A stretch of 64,000 nucleotides of DNA from Flavobacteriaceae bacterium (GTDB lineage: Bacteria > Bacteroidota > Bacteroidia > Flavobacteriales > Flavobacteriaceae): positions 1 through 64,000 of the forward strand of contig JAPORT010000017.1 in assembly GCA_026710085.1 (NCBI GenBank). Direction: 5' to 3'. The position numbers and the translations under genes are program-made. Of this stretch, positions 35,495-46,168 are shown piece by piece (positions within the stretch are counted from its first letter, which is position 1; each line of letters starts with the position of its first letter). The notes beneath the pieces were generated by a model. That model was not told the DNA's origin. It searched no databases and was given only the letters and a program-made list of their open reading frames with translations.

Positions 35495-35986
35495 ATGTCG
35501 AATAGAAGGATTTTAGAATACATGCAACAAGATTTGAATTACCTTAAATGGACTTTTGATATGCTTGCCATGGTGATTATGTTGATGATGATTGCATCCT
35601 CAAGAGATTATTGGTATCCTTGGCTGACGATTGGTTTGTGCCTTGTTTTCATTGCGAATGTATTTCAGGTCGTGTATTTCTCCGTGAAAGGATATCTTCG
35701 AAAGAGAAAGCGTAAAAGAAAGGCTATTGAAAATATAGAAATGCAATCTTTGAATGAACTTAAAAAAGAAACATTAGGAATTGACGATAAGTTCGAAGCG
35801 TGGAGTCAAAGCGATCGGGAATTTCGCTCATCCGTTGCATCGAATATCAATTCAATCATTAAAATATTAGAAGAAAGAGTTGTCCTTTTGGTCCCCCTAG
35901 AAAGCGTTCGAGAAGATATTAAAGATGAATTTGAATTACATCGAGAATTTATCGCTAAGAAATATAATTGCGAAGATTACAATTAG
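35495..35986 (+). CDS. two-pass membrane protein with cytoplasmic coiled-coil tail
   Basis: 163 residues. Two hydrophobic segments (about 20-38 and 43-65) are followed by a strongly basic stretch (RKRKRKRKA), which by the positive-inside rule puts the C-terminal half in the cytoplasm. The tail is charged and helical. No family recognised. It lies 224 bases after the ClpX-like gene on the same strand; the gap contains only a 33-codon open frame (35328-35429). Confidence 0.6.
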   Translation: MSNRRILEYMQQDLNYLKWTFDMLAMVIMLMMIASSRDYWYPWLTIGLCLVFIANVFQVVYFSVKGYLRKRKRKRKAIENIEMQSLNELKKETLGIDDKFEAWSQSDREFRSSVASNINSIIKILEERVVLLVPLESVREDIKDEFELHREFIAKKYNCEDYN

Positions 35987-36033
35987 GAGATAAAGTTATA
36001 AACGAGTACAAGTTCTTTAAATGCAGTTAACAT

Positions 36034-38472
36034 TTAACTGCCACACATTTCGCAGTCATCTTGATCCCCTTCACGACTGGTTTGAATTAAATTCCTCAAT
36101 TCTTCTGGGTCAATCGGTTCGGTGGACGCACTTTGTTTGACTTCGCTAGATGATTCATTGACGGTCGTTTCTGCCACTTTTACTTTTTCTACTTGCTTTT
36201 TGGTAATATCAATGGTGAATTTAGTTGGATCAACAGCCGCTTTAGTACGCAAGTAATACATTCCAGTTTTGAGTCCAGAGCGCCAAGCATAAAAATGCAT
36301 TGAAGTCAATTTTTTTTCGGTTGGATCTTCCATGAAGAGATTTAATGATTGGCTTTGGTCAATAAAATAACCTCGATGTCGTGCCATATCGATGATGTCT
36401 TTCATTTTTAATTCCCAAACGGTTCGGTACAATTCTTTTAAATCATTTGGAATGCCCTCAATATGTTGTATGGATCCGTTGGATCGCATTAACTCTTGTT
36501 TTAAATCTTCATTCCATAATCCCTTATCAACCAAATCTTTCAGTAAATGTTTATTGACCACGACAAATTCACCTGAAATGACCCTTCTAGCGTACATATT
36601 CGTCGTATAAGGTTCGATACATTCATTATTTCCGAGGATTTGAGATGTGGATGCTGTCGGCATTGGAGATAACAACAATGAATTTCGAACACCATGCTTC
36701 ATCACTTTTTGACGCAAATCAGTCCAATCCCAGCGTCCGCTCATATCTTCATCCGTTAACCCCCATAGATTGTATTGAAACTCTCCCTTTGAAATGGGGG
36801 ACCCTTGAAACGATTGATACGGGCCATCTTTAATAGCTTCTTCAACCGAAGCTGTGACTGCAGCAAAATAGATGGTTTCAAAGATGTCTTTGTTGAGCTT
36901 TTTTGCCTCATCTGATGTAAAGGGATATCGTAATTTAATGAATGTATCAGCAAGCCCTTGAACACCGATACCGATGGGGCGATGTCTCATATTGGAGTTT
37001 TTGGCTTCAATCACAGGATAATAGTTTCTGTCGATGACTCGATTCAAGTTACGGGTAATTAATTTGGTAACCTTGTATAATTCTTCATGGTCAAACTCCC
37101 CATTTTCAGTCACATACATGGGAAGAGCTATGGAAGCCAAATTACAGACGGCTATTTCATCTTTTGAAGTGTATTCAATGATTTCGGCACATAAATTGGA
37201 AGAACGAATCGTTCCTAAATTTTTTTGATTTGATTTTCTATTGGCGTGATCTTTATAGAGCATATAAGGAGTTCCTGTTTCGATTTGAGATTCTAGAATT
37301 TTAAACCACAATTTTCGAGCATCGATTTGTTTTCGACCTTTATTTTCCAATTCATATTGTTCGTATCGTTTTTCAAATTCTTCCCCATGGGTATCATAAA
37401 GACCCGGACACTCATTGGGACACATTAACGTCCATTTGTCATCATTTTCCACTCGTTTCATGAACAAGTCAGGAACCCACATGGCATAGAAGAGATCTCG
37501 AGCACGCATTTCCTCTTTTCCATGATTCTTTTTCAAATCAAGAAACTCCAAAATATCCGCATGCCAAGGTTCGATATAAATGGCAAAGGAACCTTTACGT
37601 TTGCCCCCCCCTTGATCAACATATCGAGCGGTATCATTAAAGACGCGGAGCATCGGAACAATACCATTGGAGGTTCCATTAGTTCCAGCAATATAGGATC
37701 CAGTAGCTCGGATATTGTGAACAGAAAGTCCAATGCCTCCAGCAGATTGAGAAATTTTTGCTGTTTGCTTTAATGTATTGTAGATCCCTTCAATACTATC
37801 GTCTTGCATGCTCAATAAAAAACAAGAAGACATTTGAGGTTTTGGCGTTCCGGAATTATATAATGTGGGCGTTGCGTGGGTAAAATAACGTTTGGACATC
37901 ATTTCATAGGTCTCCAATACCGCATCAATATCATCGAAGTGAATACCGACACTCACTCTCATCAGCATGTGTTGTGGCCGTTCGACGACTTGATGATTAA
38001 TCTTTAAAAGGTAAGAGCGTTCTAAGGTTTTAAAACCGAAATAGTCATAATCGTAATCTCTACTATTGATGATATGGGAATCAAGCTTTTCAGCATTTTC
38101 TTCGATGATGGCGTAGACTTCATCCGAGAGCAAAGGGGCTTTTTTATTGGTTTTAGGATTCACATATGTGTAAAGTGCCTCCATGGTTTTAGAAAATGAC
38201 TTTTCAGTATTCTTATGAAGGTTCGAAACAGCAATTCGAGCCGCTAATTTGGCATAGTCGGGATGCGTCGTGGCTAGAGTAGCCGCAATTTCAGCAGCCA
38301 AATTATCTAGTTCTGAGGTCGTCACACCATCATACATCCCTTCAATGACTTTTAAAGTGACGCGTACCGGTTCTACAATATCACTCAAACCATAACACAG
38401 CTGCGCGACACGAGCTGTGATTTTATCCAACATGACGGCTTCTTTCCGTCCACCTCTTTTGATAACAAACAT
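36034..38472 (-). CDS. nrdA: ribonucleotide reductase class Ia, large subunit
   Basis: 812 residues. It has an N-terminal ATP-cone ([17 protein letters not shown]), the substrate-site cysteine in [26 protein letters not shown], the radical-site NLCAEI and NLASIALP, the [18 protein letters not shown] signature and a C-terminal CEMCGS redox pair. It reduces ribonucleoside diphosphates together with NrdB. A run of eight C on the plus strand (37604-37611) encodes the conserved GGG of GGGKRKG. It is immediately downstream of nrdB (33 bases) on the same strand. The nrdB-nrdA order is usual in Bacteroidota. Confidence 0.97.
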   Translation of the reverse strand: MFVIKRGGRKEAVMLDKITARVAQLCYGLSDIVEPVRVTLKVIEGMYDGVTTSELDNLAAEIAATLATTHPDYAKLAARIAVSNLHKNTEKSFSKTMEALYTYVNPKTNKKAPLLSDEVYAIIEENAEKLDSHIINSRDYDYDYFGFKTLERSYLLKINHQVVERPQHMLMRVSVGIHFDDIDAVLETYEMMSKRYFTHATPTLYNSGTPKPQMSSCFLLSMQDDSIEGIYNTLKQTAKISQSAGGIGLSVHNIRATGSYIAGTNGTSNGIVPMLRVFNDTARYVDQGGGKRKGSFAIYIEPWHADILEFLDLKKNHGKEEMRARDLFYAMWVPDLFMKRVENDDKWTLMCPNECPGLYDTHGEEFEKRYEQYELENKGRKQIDARKLWFKILESQIETGTPYMLYKDHANRKSNQKNLGTIRSSNLCAEIIEYTSKDEIAVCNLASIALPMYVTENGEFDHEELYKVTKLITRNLNRVIDRNYYPVIEAKNSNMRHRPIGIGVQGLADTFIKLRYPFTSDEAKKLNKDIFETIYFAAVTASVEEAIKDGPYQSFQGSPISKGEFQYNLWGLTDEDMSGRWDWTDLRQKVMKHGVRNSLLLSPMPTASTSQILGNNECIEPYTTNMYARRVISGEFVVVNKHLLKDLVDKGLWNEDLKQELMRSNGSIQHIEGIPNDLKELYRTVWELKMKDIIDMARHRGYFIDQSQSLNLFMEDPTEKKLTSMHFYAWRSGLKTGMYYLRTKAAVDPTKFTIDITKKQVEKVKVAETTVNESSSEVKQSASTEPIDPEELRNLIQTSREGDQDDCEMCGS

Positions 38473-38505
38473 GACGCTATATGGATTTAATTGATTATGT
38501 GATTA

Positions 38506-39495
38506 TTAAAATTCTTCATCTGTGCCAAATTCTTTGACGCCTGAAGCAATATTACTTGCGGCTCTTTTAACACCAGCTTTTTGGTATTCAGCAACTTTCT
38601 TTTCAAAAAAGTTGGTTTTTCCTTCAATAGAAATGATTTCCATGAAGTCAAATGGGTTCTCCACATGATATTCTTTTCCCACTTCTAATTGGACGAGCAA
38701 CCGATCGGTAACAAATTCTAAATATTGTGTCATTAGATTAGCATTCATACCAATCAATCGAACAGGAAGTGATTCGGTAATGAACTCTCTTTCGATGTTT
38801 AAAGCGTCGACTAAAATTTCTCGTATTCTTTCTTTTGGGACTTTATTGACCAAATGGTTGTTGTGTACGTGTACAGCAAAGTCACAATGCATCCCCTCAT
38901 CTCGTGAAATCAATTCATTGGAAAAAGTCAATCCTGGCATCAACCCTCTTTTTTTGAGCCAAAAAATGGAACAAAACGCTCCAGAAAAGAAAATACCTTC
39001 AACGGCGGCAAAAGCGATCAACCGCTCTGCAAAAGAATCAGACTCAATCCATTTTAATGCCCAATCAGCTTTCTTTTTAATAGCAGGAAATACTTCAATA
39101 GCTTTAAATAGTCGGTCTTTTTCTTCAGGATCTTCAACATAGGTTTCAATCAATAATGAATAGGTTTCCGAATGAATGTTTTCCATCATGATTTGAAACC
39201 CATAGAAAAACTTTGCTTCAGTGAATTGAACTTCATTAACAAAATTTTCAGCTAAATTTTCATTAACAATACCATCGGAAGCGGCGAAAAAAGCCAATAT
39301 GTGCTTGATGAAGTACCGCTCATCATCATTCAATTTGCCATTCCAATCAGTAAGGTCATTACTTAAGTCAATTTCTTCAGCAGTCCAAAAACAAGCTTCA
39401 CAGATTTTATACCAAGTCCAAAGATCGATGTGTTGGATTGGAAAAATGACGAATCGATCTTTGTTTTCCTTTAATATAGGTTCCATTTGCGACAT
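38506..39495 (-). CDS. nrdB: ribonucleotide reductase class Ia, small subunit
   Basis: 329 residues of the eukaryotic-like R2 type. The di-iron ligands and radical tyrosine are in [37 protein letters not shown] and the [13 protein letters not shown] segment. The C-terminus (GTDEEF) is the tail that docks on NrdA. It produces the tyrosyl radical for the NrdA reaction. The ATG start gives MSQMEPIL; a second Met three codons on is possible. It precedes nrdA by 33 bases in one operon. Confidence 0.97.
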   Translation of the reverse strand: MSQMEPILKENKDRFVIFPIQHIDLWTWYKICEACFWTAEEIDLSNDLTDWNGKLNDDERYFIKHILAFFAASDGIVNENLAENFVNEVQFTEAKFFYGFQIMMENIHSETYSLLIETYVEDPEEKDRLFKAIEVFPAIKKKADWALKWIESDSFAERLIAFAAVEGIFFSGAFCSIFWLKKRGLMPGLTFSNELISRDEGMHCDFAVHVHNNHLVNKVPKERIREILVDALNIEREFITESLPVRLIGMNANLMTQYLEFVTDRLLVQLEVGKEYHVENPFDFMEIISIEGKTNFFEKKVAEYQKAGVKRAASNIASGVKEFGTDEEF

Positions 39496-39776
39496 CAGAA
39501 TTTATTTAAAATGTTTTTGTTGGGGTTATCAAGTATTTTTTAGGTTAAAAAAGAACTCCAAAGTAAATAAATTTCTAAGAACACTCCATTTTGAGAATTT
39601 AACTAGTGAGCCAGCATTTAAAGATCACTTAGATTCAATGCATATTTAAATTGGACGAACATAAAGTGCTGATAAACAGTAGACCATAAGCGTAAAACAT
39701 TAAATTTTTTAACAATAAAAAAATCACATTTAAAAAGTGTTGTTATCCGTAATGAACTAAAACGGAAGAAAACTTT

Positions 39777-40070
39777 TTACTCTAGCGGTTGTAAATCAAA
39801 ATTTAGTTTGGCTCCCAATGCAATTGAAATTTTGTTAATGCTAGATAAAGTCAGATTAAATTTGGCATTTTCAATTTTTGAAATTTGTTCTTTTCCCATG
39901 CCCGCCTTTTCGGCAAGCTGTTTTTGAGTTAATCGTTTTTTCTTTCGGAGTTCTTTAAATTTATATGCTAAAACATCCGCTCTTAATTCATTATCAAAAG
40001 CTTCTCTCTCAGCAGTCCCCTTTTTGCCAATAAATTCATCTAAAATTTCATCGTTAGGTATTGTTTTCAT
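39777..40070 (-). CDS. Xre-type antitoxin
   Basis: 97 residues. Residues 35-90 are a helix-turn-helix of the Cro/C1 class (LRKKKRLTQKQLAEKAGMGK, QISKIENAKFNLTLSSINKI). It starts 30 bases after the RelE-like gene, the toxin-first order of HigBA/Gp49-type modules. It would neutralise the toxin and repress the shared promoter. Confidence 0.85.
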   Translation of the reverse strand: MKTIPNDEILDEFIGKKGTAEREAFDNELRADVLAYKFKELRKKKRLTQKQLAEKAGMGKEQISKIENAKFNLTLSSINKISIALGAKLNFDLQPLE

Positions 40071-40100
40071 AAACCATATATTAAAAATTGATAATCATTT

Positions 40101-40427
40101 TCATAACGCTAAATAATGTTTTCTTATTTTCTTTGCTTTGTCTAACTCTTTTTTTGGAATCTTTTGAGTTTTTTTAATTATTCCATGAGTACATATAACC
40201 AATGCTTTTTGGTTAATATCCCAAAAAGCAAATATTCTGTATTCCTCATTTTTCATTTTAGCTTTAAACTCCCAAATTTCTGAGTTTTTTAATTTGCAGA
40301 AGATTGATGAATCATTAGTCTGTTTTGCTTTATTGATGTTATATATTAGTTTTTTTCGAGCTTTGGAATCAATTTCTAGAAAAAAATCTCTGACTTCTAT
40401 TAGGAAGTTTACCTCAAAATTCAACAA
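40101..40427 (-). CDS. RelE/HigB (Gp49-like) toxin
   Basis: 108 residues of the phage-derived Gp49-like RelE superfamily: LNFEVNFLIEVRDFFLEID, a middle KLKNSEIWEFKAKMKNEEYR, then HGIIKKTQKIPKKELDKAKK at the C-terminus. Such toxins cut mRNA on the ribosome. The frame starts with TTG (TTG-TTG-AAT); no ATG is near. A palindrome lies just upstream. Together with the antitoxin it makes a complete pair. Confidence 0.85.
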   Translation of the reverse strand: MLNFEVNFLIEVRDFFLEIDSKARKKLIYNINKAKQTNDSSIFCKLKNSEIWEFKAKMKNEEYRIFAFWDINQKALVICTHGIIKKTQKIPKKELDKAKKIRKHYLAL

Positions 40428-40446
40428 ACTGTAAAGTAATTCATAG

Positions 40447-40462
40447 TTGCAATATAATGCAA
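40447..40462 (-). promoter_or_regulatory. candidate operator of the RelE/Xre pair
   Basis: Inverted repeat TTGCA-6-TGCAA 20 bases upstream of the toxin start, overlapping TATATTGC on the minus strand, a near match to the -7 box. Antitoxin autorepression from such a site is usual for these modules; binding is inferred. Confidence 0.45.
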
Positions 40463-40901
40463 TTACATAAAATAATGCTACCGTAGTTTATGAGGAAATC
40501 ATGATAACAGATACTAGGCATTAGTTGAAATACTTTTATGATATGACGATTTAGTTTTGGCAGAATGGATTCTACTCTACGCTAATTCACGAATAGAGTC
40601 TTTATAGGGTGGGCTTACATATCAACTGCTTGAATTGGTTGCTGATAGGATGAATGATTATAGGAGACTTTTGCACTAAAATTTTAGATTTCCACTAGAT
40701 GAAAGAAGGTAAAGCGGGAATAACAAAGAGACCTAATCGAATCTAAAATGACTAAAAATGGAGTCGAAAAGGTCAAAATCAAGGGAATGTTGTGCTGATT
40801 GGATCAAGTTATTCGCCGAATATGAAAAAGATAAACCTTGAAAATTCAGGAATACGGGGCTCTTTAGTCGTCTATGACTGGTTGTAAAATACAAGTTAAA
40901 A
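40463..40901. other. 440-base gap with no recognisable gene
   Basis: Only short open frames are seen on both strands. A plus-strand stretch around 40745-40885 reads like old coding sequence (NVVLIGSSYSPNMKKINLEN) but carries no start and no family match. No hairpin with a T run was found. Confidence 0.4.
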
Positions 40902-41600
40902 TCAAGATTCATCTTGGATTTCTATTGTCATGGGAGGGTTATTCACTCGAGTAATGCGCTTACCAAAAACTAAAATCATCAATACACCCGTGGTAATCGC
41001 TGTATCAGCTATATTGAATACATATTGAAAAAAGGTGTAGGACTCGCCTCCCACCAATGGTAGCCATTGTGGCCAAACCCAAGTGACTAAGGGGAATTGT
41101 ATAAAATCCACGACGTGTCCTAAAAAGAGTGGTGCATAACCTTGTTGGGGTAAAAATTCAGCAATTTGTCCGTAACTATGTGAAAAAATCACGCCATAAA
41201 AAATAGAATCAGTTAAATTACCTAATGCTCCTGCAAAAATCAGAGCCACAGACCACTTTAATAAACGAGATTGCTTTTGGAGCACTCTAAAAAACAACCA
41301 TAATCCAATCCCGGTAATGACAATAATTCGAAAAAAAGTGAGAATGAGTTTCGCGGTATCTTCATCACCAATAGGAATGATATCACTAACTCTTGTTCCA
41401 AGAGCCATACCTGGATTCTCAACAAATAAAACTCTAAAAAATCCCCAATCGATGACTGATGGAGAATGGAAACTGCTGATAGGATAATTGAGTTTGATAT
41501 AAAATTTGAGCGACTGATCTAGTAGCAAAACCCCTAAAATGACCAAGACCACCCAGTGAATTTTTATATTTTTAAATAGCACGTTCATTTTTCTTGTCAA
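40902..41600 (-). CDS. lspA: lipoprotein signal peptidase II
   Basis: 232 residues with four membrane helices. The two catalytic aspartates are in GNLTDSIFYG and FNIADTAITTG, and VVDFIQFP precedes the last part as usual for the family. It cleaves prolipoproteins at the lipobox cysteine, needed here for several lipoproteins in this window. It is the last gene of the ileS-dksA-secreted protein-lspA group, 28 bases after the secreted protein. Confidence 0.93.
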   Translation of the reverse strand: MTRKMNVLFKNIKIHWVVLVILGVLLLDQSLKFYIKLNYPISSFHSPSVIDWGFFRVLFVENPGMALGTRVSDIIPIGDEDTAKLILTFFRIIVITGIGLWLFFRVLQKQSRLLKWSVALIFAGALGNLTDSIFYGVIFSHSYGQIAEFLPQQGYAPLFLGHVVDFIQFPLVTWVWPQWLPLVGGESYTFFQYVFNIADTAITTGVLMILVFGKRITRVNNPPMTIEIQDES

Positions 41601-41628
41601 GGGCTAAAAATAGAAATTATATCAGCTC

Positions 41629-42240
41629 TTAATGAAAAATATTTCCCCAAGTGGTACCGATATCTAAGTTTGATGCAAAATCAGCATTATAATGGGTAGA
41701 AACAATTCCATGTTTGCTATTTGCATTGACATTGACCATTTTGTTTAGCACGCAAATATTGGCATTTATAGATTCGATGGAACTTTTTATTGTCATTGCT
41801 TCAAACGAGCAGTAGCCAGATTTTAATTGAAGATGAATATGGTCGAGGGTCCCCTTAATCGTTACTTGACAATCCCCGACCATAATGTGCAGATTTAACC
41901 CACTAGGAACGAAAAGTGTTGCCGTTGTGGCATATAATTTATGTGCACTTAACTTATCACCAACGAATTTAAAATTTGGATTGGTTTTTTCTCGAGCAAT
42001 TAAAACTTCATTTGATTGTCTAAAAGTGATGGTGCTAGCGGTTTGGTACTCTCCGAAACCACCATAGATGAACTCAATTTCAGTGGATGCATTCGAACCA
42101 ATAATTTCTAGTTGATGGACCCATGGCAAATAAAACTCCGCATGGGACATCTCATTAATGGAAACTTGCTTATTGATAATGGACTGCGCGGATAAAAAAG
42201 ATCCAATCGATAAGGAAATAAAAAGTAACGATTTTTTTAT
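41629..42240 (-). CDS. secreted protein whose ATG appears to be mutated to ATA
   Basis: About 203 residues if read from 42240. The first in-frame ATG is at 42150, but the 30 codons before it encode a textbook signal peptide: IKKSLLFISLSIGSFLSAQ. The codon in the start position is ATA, followed by AAA AAA. It overlaps the dksA stop as A-TAA, where an ancestral ATGA would give both an ATG start and a TGA stop. The mature part is beta-rich with a polar, repetitive C-terminal half (LNLHIMVGDCQVTIKGTL, DHIHLQLKSGYCSF), similar to DUF4097-type adhesin beta-helices. Function unknown. Either ATA is used as a rare start or the gene is weakly expressed. Confidence 0.6.
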   Translation of the reverse strand: MKKSLLFISLSIGSFLSAQSIINKQVSINEMSHAEFYLPWVHQLEIIGSNASTEIEFIYGGFGEYQTASTITFRQSNEVLIAREKTNPNFKFVGDKLSAHKLYATTATLFVPSGLNLHIMVGDCQVTIKGTLDHIHLQLKSGYCSFEAMTIKSSIESINANICVLNKMVNVNANSKHGIVSTHYNADFASNLDIGTTWGNIFH

Positions 42241-42623
42241 TTTTTTCTCTTTTTTGCTTCGATGGATAAGGTTGCGTGCGGGACCAATAAAAGCCTTTCT
42301 CGACTAATCAATTTCCCGGTAGCTCTGCAAATTCCGTATGTTTTATTTTCGATGCGTACAAGAGCATTCTTCAAATCTCGAATAAACTTTTCTTGACGTA
42401 ATGCTAATTGAGCATTGGCCTCTTTGGATAATGTTGTGGAACCTTCTTCATAGGCCTTGAAAGTAGGGGAAGTATCTTCAGTTCCATTATTACTATCGTT
42501 CATGTAGGCTCTTTTTAGAAATTCTAATTCCTTTTGAGCATTTTCAATTTTGTTTTCAATTAATTCTTTGAATTCAATTAATTCTTGGTCAGAATATTTC
42601 GTCTTTATTTCAATTGTAGTCAT
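42237..42623 (-). CDS. dksA: DksA/TraR-type transcription regulator
   Basis: 128 residues: an N-terminal coiled coil (about 15-45 and 70-92) and a C-terminal globular part with YGICRATGKLISRERLLLVP, the DksA signature. The zinc cysteines are reduced to one, a form common in Bacteroidota. It should bind in the RNA polymerase secondary channel and take part in stringent control. The start overlaps the ileS stop by four bases (ATGA) and the stop overlaps the start region of the next gene, so all three are translationally linked. Confidence 0.85.
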   Translation of the reverse strand: MTTIEIKTKYSDQELIEFKELIENKIENAQKELEFLKRAYMNDSNNGTEDTSPTFKAYEEGSTTLSKEANAQLALRQEKFIRDLKNALVRIENKTYGICRATGKLISRERLLLVPHATLSIEAKKRKK

Positions 42624-45600
42624 GATGTAGTTTTGTTAATAGATATCTTAATTTCAATATCATCGATGGAGATGTGATGAGCATTTTCTAAACGAGTTCT
42701 AAAGTAGATTTTTTTAGCAAGAGTTTCATTGACAATATACTCATAATTTCGGTGTATCACATTTTTAAATAAAGGATTTTCTTCCAAACATATTTCAATT
42801 CGATCAGTGATTTCAAATTTTTTTGATTTTCGAAGATTTTGGACTCGATTCACAAATTCTCTCGCAATTCCTTCATATTTTAATGGTTCGTTGATTCGAA
42901 CATCCAAACTCAACGTCATTCCATCACTTTGAATGATTTCCCAACCTTGAATATCTTTAAATTCGATAGCAACATCATCGAGTGTTACTTCAGTTTGCCA
43001 ACCATCGATTTCCAAAAAAATAGATTTTTTTGATTCTAATTTTTCAATTTGACTTTGATTGAGTTGTTTGATTTGATGAACGACTTTGGAAACTTGAGAA
43101 CCATATTTTGGGCCAAGAGCTTTAAAATTGGGTTTTAATTCTTTTTCCAAAATGGGATGGTTTCCATCAATGAGCTCCATTTCTTTGACATTGACTTCGG
43201 CTTTCACTTGATCAGCAATAGACTTCATGAGTTGTTTGTGTTCTTGATCAAAAATAGGAATCAGCAGTTTTTGAAGTGGCTGACGTACTTTAATTTGGTG
43301 TTTTTTTCTAAGGGATAATGCTAGAGAAGTGATGGTTCTTGCTAGATTGATTTTTTTTTCTAATTCTTTGTCAATAAACTGGAGGTTGGCTTTTGGAAAG
43401 GAATCAAGATGAACCGAAATCGCTTTATTTTTTTGATTCATGACCAAATCACAATAAAGACGATCCATATAAAATGGAGCTATTGGAGCACCTAACTTAG
43501 CGATGGTAACCAAACAATGGTGTAATACTCGATAGGCAGTTTCTTTATCTTTCGAAAATTGATCTTTCCAAAATCGTCTTCTAGAGAGTCTTACATACCA
43601 ATTACTAAGTTTTTCCAACACAAAATCAGAGATGAATCGAGCTGCTTTGGTTGGTTCATAATCTTCAAAAGAACGATCCACGCGTATGATCAAAGAATGG
43701 AGCTCCGAAAGAATCCAAGCATCTAATTCGGTGATGGATTTTCGGTCGATATGGCAATGCTCTCCTTGATAGTCATCGATATTGGCATACATGACAAAAA
43801 AAGAATAAACATTATAAAGCGTATGGAAAAACTTTTTTCTGATTTGATCAATTCCTTGAGCATTAAATCTAAAATCATCCCAAGGATTGGCATTGGAAAT
43901 TAAATACCAACGCAAGGCATCTGGCCCATACCTATCCAAGGTTTCGAATGGATCCACAGAGTTTCCAAGTTTTTTTGACATTTTTCGACCGAATTGATCT
44001 AGAATCAAACCATTGGAAACGACATTCTTATAGGTAACACTATCAAACACTAGGGCTCCGATAGCATGAAGAGTGTAAAACCATCCTCTGGTTTGATCAA
44101 CTCCTTCAGCTATATAGTCGGCTGGATAAAATCCTCCATGATCTATTTTACTTTGATTTTCAAAGGGATAATGCCATTGAGCATAAGGCATGGATCCTGA
44201 ATCAAACCATACATCGATTAAGTCGGATTCTCGATACATGGGCCGTCCATCATCTGTTGAAAGAATGATTTGATCAACTACATGACGATGAAGGTCTATG
44301 TTTTTATAGTTTTCTTTTGAATAATCGCCCACTTTAAAATCAGCAAATGGATTTGATGTCATATGCCCTTTTTTGATTGAAAATTCAATGCCTTCCATCA
44401 ATTCAGACATGGAGCCAATGACTTTGGTTTCTTTATGGTCTTTCGTTCGCCATATGGGGAGAGGAGTTCCCCAAAATCTTGATCGTGATAAATTCCAATC
44501 GCTGGCATTTGCCAACCAATTGGCAAAGCGTTTTTGTCCTGTTGCTTTAGGTTTCCAGTTAATTTGTTGATTTAAGGAAACCATTTTTTCTCTAACAGAA
44601 GAAACGTTGATAAACCATGAGTTTAATGGATAATAAAGTATGGGTTTATCAGTCCGCCAACAATGGGGATAGGAGTGGGTATGTTTTTCAACCCAAAAAG
44701 CGCGGTTTTCTTGTTTTAAGACAATGGCTATTTCGGTATCGACTGATTTTTCAGGTTCTTGACCCTCTTTGTAAAATTGGTTTTTAACGAATTTACCGGC
44801 CAATGAACCCATTTGAGAAACAAAGCGTCCTTTCAAATCCACTAAAGGAGTGAGTTCATGGTTTTCATCTCGAACCAAAAGTGCGGGAACAGAGGGGGAT
44901 GCTTGTTGGGCCACTCTCATGTCATCAGCACCAAATGTTGGTGCGGTATGGACGATTCCTGATCCTTCTTGGGTTGTTACAAAATCGCCACGAATGATTC
45001 TGTATGCATTTTCAGGGTTTTGAGCCGGTTCTGGTCCTTCTTTCCATATTTTATGATATCGAATATCCATAAAAAAATGACCTTTAATTAAGTGTAGTTT
45101 TAAAAATGGAATCCTTTTTTTACTTGGTTCAAGGGCATCAAAGTCTTCGATGTTTTGCACTTCTTGGTAGGGCTTTTTCAACAACTTCGTTTGTAAACCT
45201 GAAGCATAAACAATGCGTATTTTTTTGAAAGTATATTGATTATAGGTCAGAACAATGTTGTATTTGATTTTTAGGCCTACCGTTAAAGCGGTATTTGAAG
45301 GGAGTGTCCATGGAGTGGTTGTCCAAGCTAAAAAATACAAGGGGACGGAGTCTCTTAAAGCTTTGGGTAGACTTGCATCAATTGCTTTAAATTGAGCTGT
45401 AATTGAAATATCCTTAATGGGTTTGTAAGCCTCGGGTTGATTTAGTTCATGAGTTGATAAACCCGTCCCTGCCATGGGGGAGTACGGTTGAATCGTATAA
45501 CTTTTATAAAGCAACCCTTTTTTGTAGATTTGTTGAAGCAACCACCAAACGGATTCGATATACTTTGGTTGATAGGTGATGTAGGGACTTTCCATATCGA

Positions 45601-46027
45601 CCCAAAATCCAATACGCTTCGTCAATTGGTTCCATGCATCGGTATACCGCATGACGGCTTGACGACATTCTTGATTGTATTGTTGAACAGAAATTTTTTG
45701 ACCAATATCTTCTTTGGTAATTCCTAATTGTTTTTCAACTCCCAATTCAATGGGTAAACCATGAGTATCCCAACCGGCTTTGCGTTCCACTTTGAATCCT
45801 TTTTGGGTTTGGTATCGGCAAAAAAGATCTTTAATGGTCCGAGCCATCACATGATGAATACCTGGCATTCCATTGGCTGAAGGGGGCCCCTCGTAAAACA
45901 CATAGGAAGGAGAATCTTTCTTGGAATCGATGCTTTTTTGAAAGATCTTTTCCATGCCCCATGATTTCAACACCTGATTGGCAAACTCGACGAGATCCAA
46001 ATCATCATATTCAGGAAACCGAGACAT
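42620..46027 (-). CDS. ileS: isoleucyl-tRNA synthetase
   Basis: 1135 residues, class I. The HIGH-type motif is in GPPSANGMPGIHHV, KMSKS is in GRKMSKKLGNS, and the editing domain contains WTTTPWTLPSNTAL and the downstream GSGIVHTAPTFGADD. It has the long C-terminal anticodon-binding part. It charges tRNA-Ile and edits valine. It is the first gene of the four-gene minus-strand operon. A TATTTTCG box lies about 20 bases upstream. The length fits the eukaryotic-like IleS type found in Bacteroidota. Confidence 0.97.
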   Translation of the reverse strand: MSRFPEYDDLDLVEFANQVLKSWGMEKIFQKSIDSKKDSPSYVFYEGPPSANGMPGIHHVMARTIKDLFCRYQTQKGFKVERKAGWDTHGLPIELGVEKQLGITKEDIGQKISVQQYNQECRQAVMRYTDAWNQLTKRIGFWVDMESPYITYQPKYIESVWWLLQQIYKKGLLYKSYTIQPYSPMAGTGLSTHELNQPEAYKPIKDISITAQFKAIDASLPKALRDSVPLYFLAWTTTPWTLPSNTALTVGLKIKYNIVLTYNQYTFKKIRIVYASGLQTKLLKKPYQEVQNIEDFDALEPSKKRIPFLKLHLIKGHFFMDIRYHKIWKEGPEPAQNPENAYRIIRGDFVTTQEGSGIVHTAPTFGADDMRVAQQASPSVPALLVRDENHELTPLVDLKGRFVSQMGSLAGKFVKNQFYKEGQEPEKSVDTEIAIVLKQENRAFWVEKHTHSYPHCWRTDKPILYYPLNSWFINVSSVREKMVSLNQQINWKPKATGQKRFANWLANASDWNLSRSRFWGTPLPIWRTKDHKETKVIGSMSELMEGIEFSIKKGHMTSNPFADFKVGDYSKENYKNIDLHRHVVDQIILSTDDGRPMYRESDLIDVWFDSGSMPYAQWHYPFENQSKIDHGGFYPADYIAEGVDQTRGWFYTLHAIGALVFDSVTYKNVVSNGLILDQFGRKMSKKLGNSVDPFETLDRYGPDALRWYLISNANPWDDFRFNAQGIDQIRKKFFHTLYNVYSFFVMYANIDDYQGEHCHIDRKSITELDAWILSELHSLIIRVDRSFEDYEPTKAARFISDFVLEKLSNWYVRLSRRRFWKDQFSKDKETAYRVLHHCLVTIAKLGAPIAPFYMDRLYCDLVMNQKNKAISVHLDSFPKANLQFIDKELEKKINLARTITSLALSLRKKHQIKVRQPLQKLLIPIFDQEHKQLMKSIADQVKAEVNVKEMELIDGNHPILEKELKPNFKALGPKYGSQVSKVVHQIKQLNQSQIEKLESKKSIFLEIDGWQTEVTLDDVAIEFKDIQGWEIIQSDGMTLSLDVRINEPLKYEGIAREFVNRVQNLRKSKKFEITDRIEICLEENPLFKNVIHRNYEYIVNETLAKKIYFRTRLENAHHISIDDIEIKISINKTTS

Positions 46028-46045
46028 TTTCTAAATTCAGGAATG

Positions 46046-46053
46046 CGAAAATA
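46046..46053 (-). promoter_or_regulatory. -7 box of the ileS operon
   Basis: TATTTTCG on the minus strand followed by CATTCC, 19 bases before the ileS ATG; close to the Bacteroidota TAnnTTTG consensus. Confidence 0.45.
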
Positions 46054-46168
46054 AGCAAACTCTTCACCCGATAATTTATTAAATCTCATCTTTATCAATA
46101 ACTACCTATTCATAAATTGACCCTACCATCATTTGTTTGGTTAGAGCTAAAAAAACACCAAAATGAAT

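Noticed and set aside
37604..37611. Run of eight C/G inside nrdA as a second phase-variable gene
   Set aside because: It encodes the conserved GGG of the GGGKRKG motif, the frame is intact and the gene is essential; the run is explained by the protein sequence.
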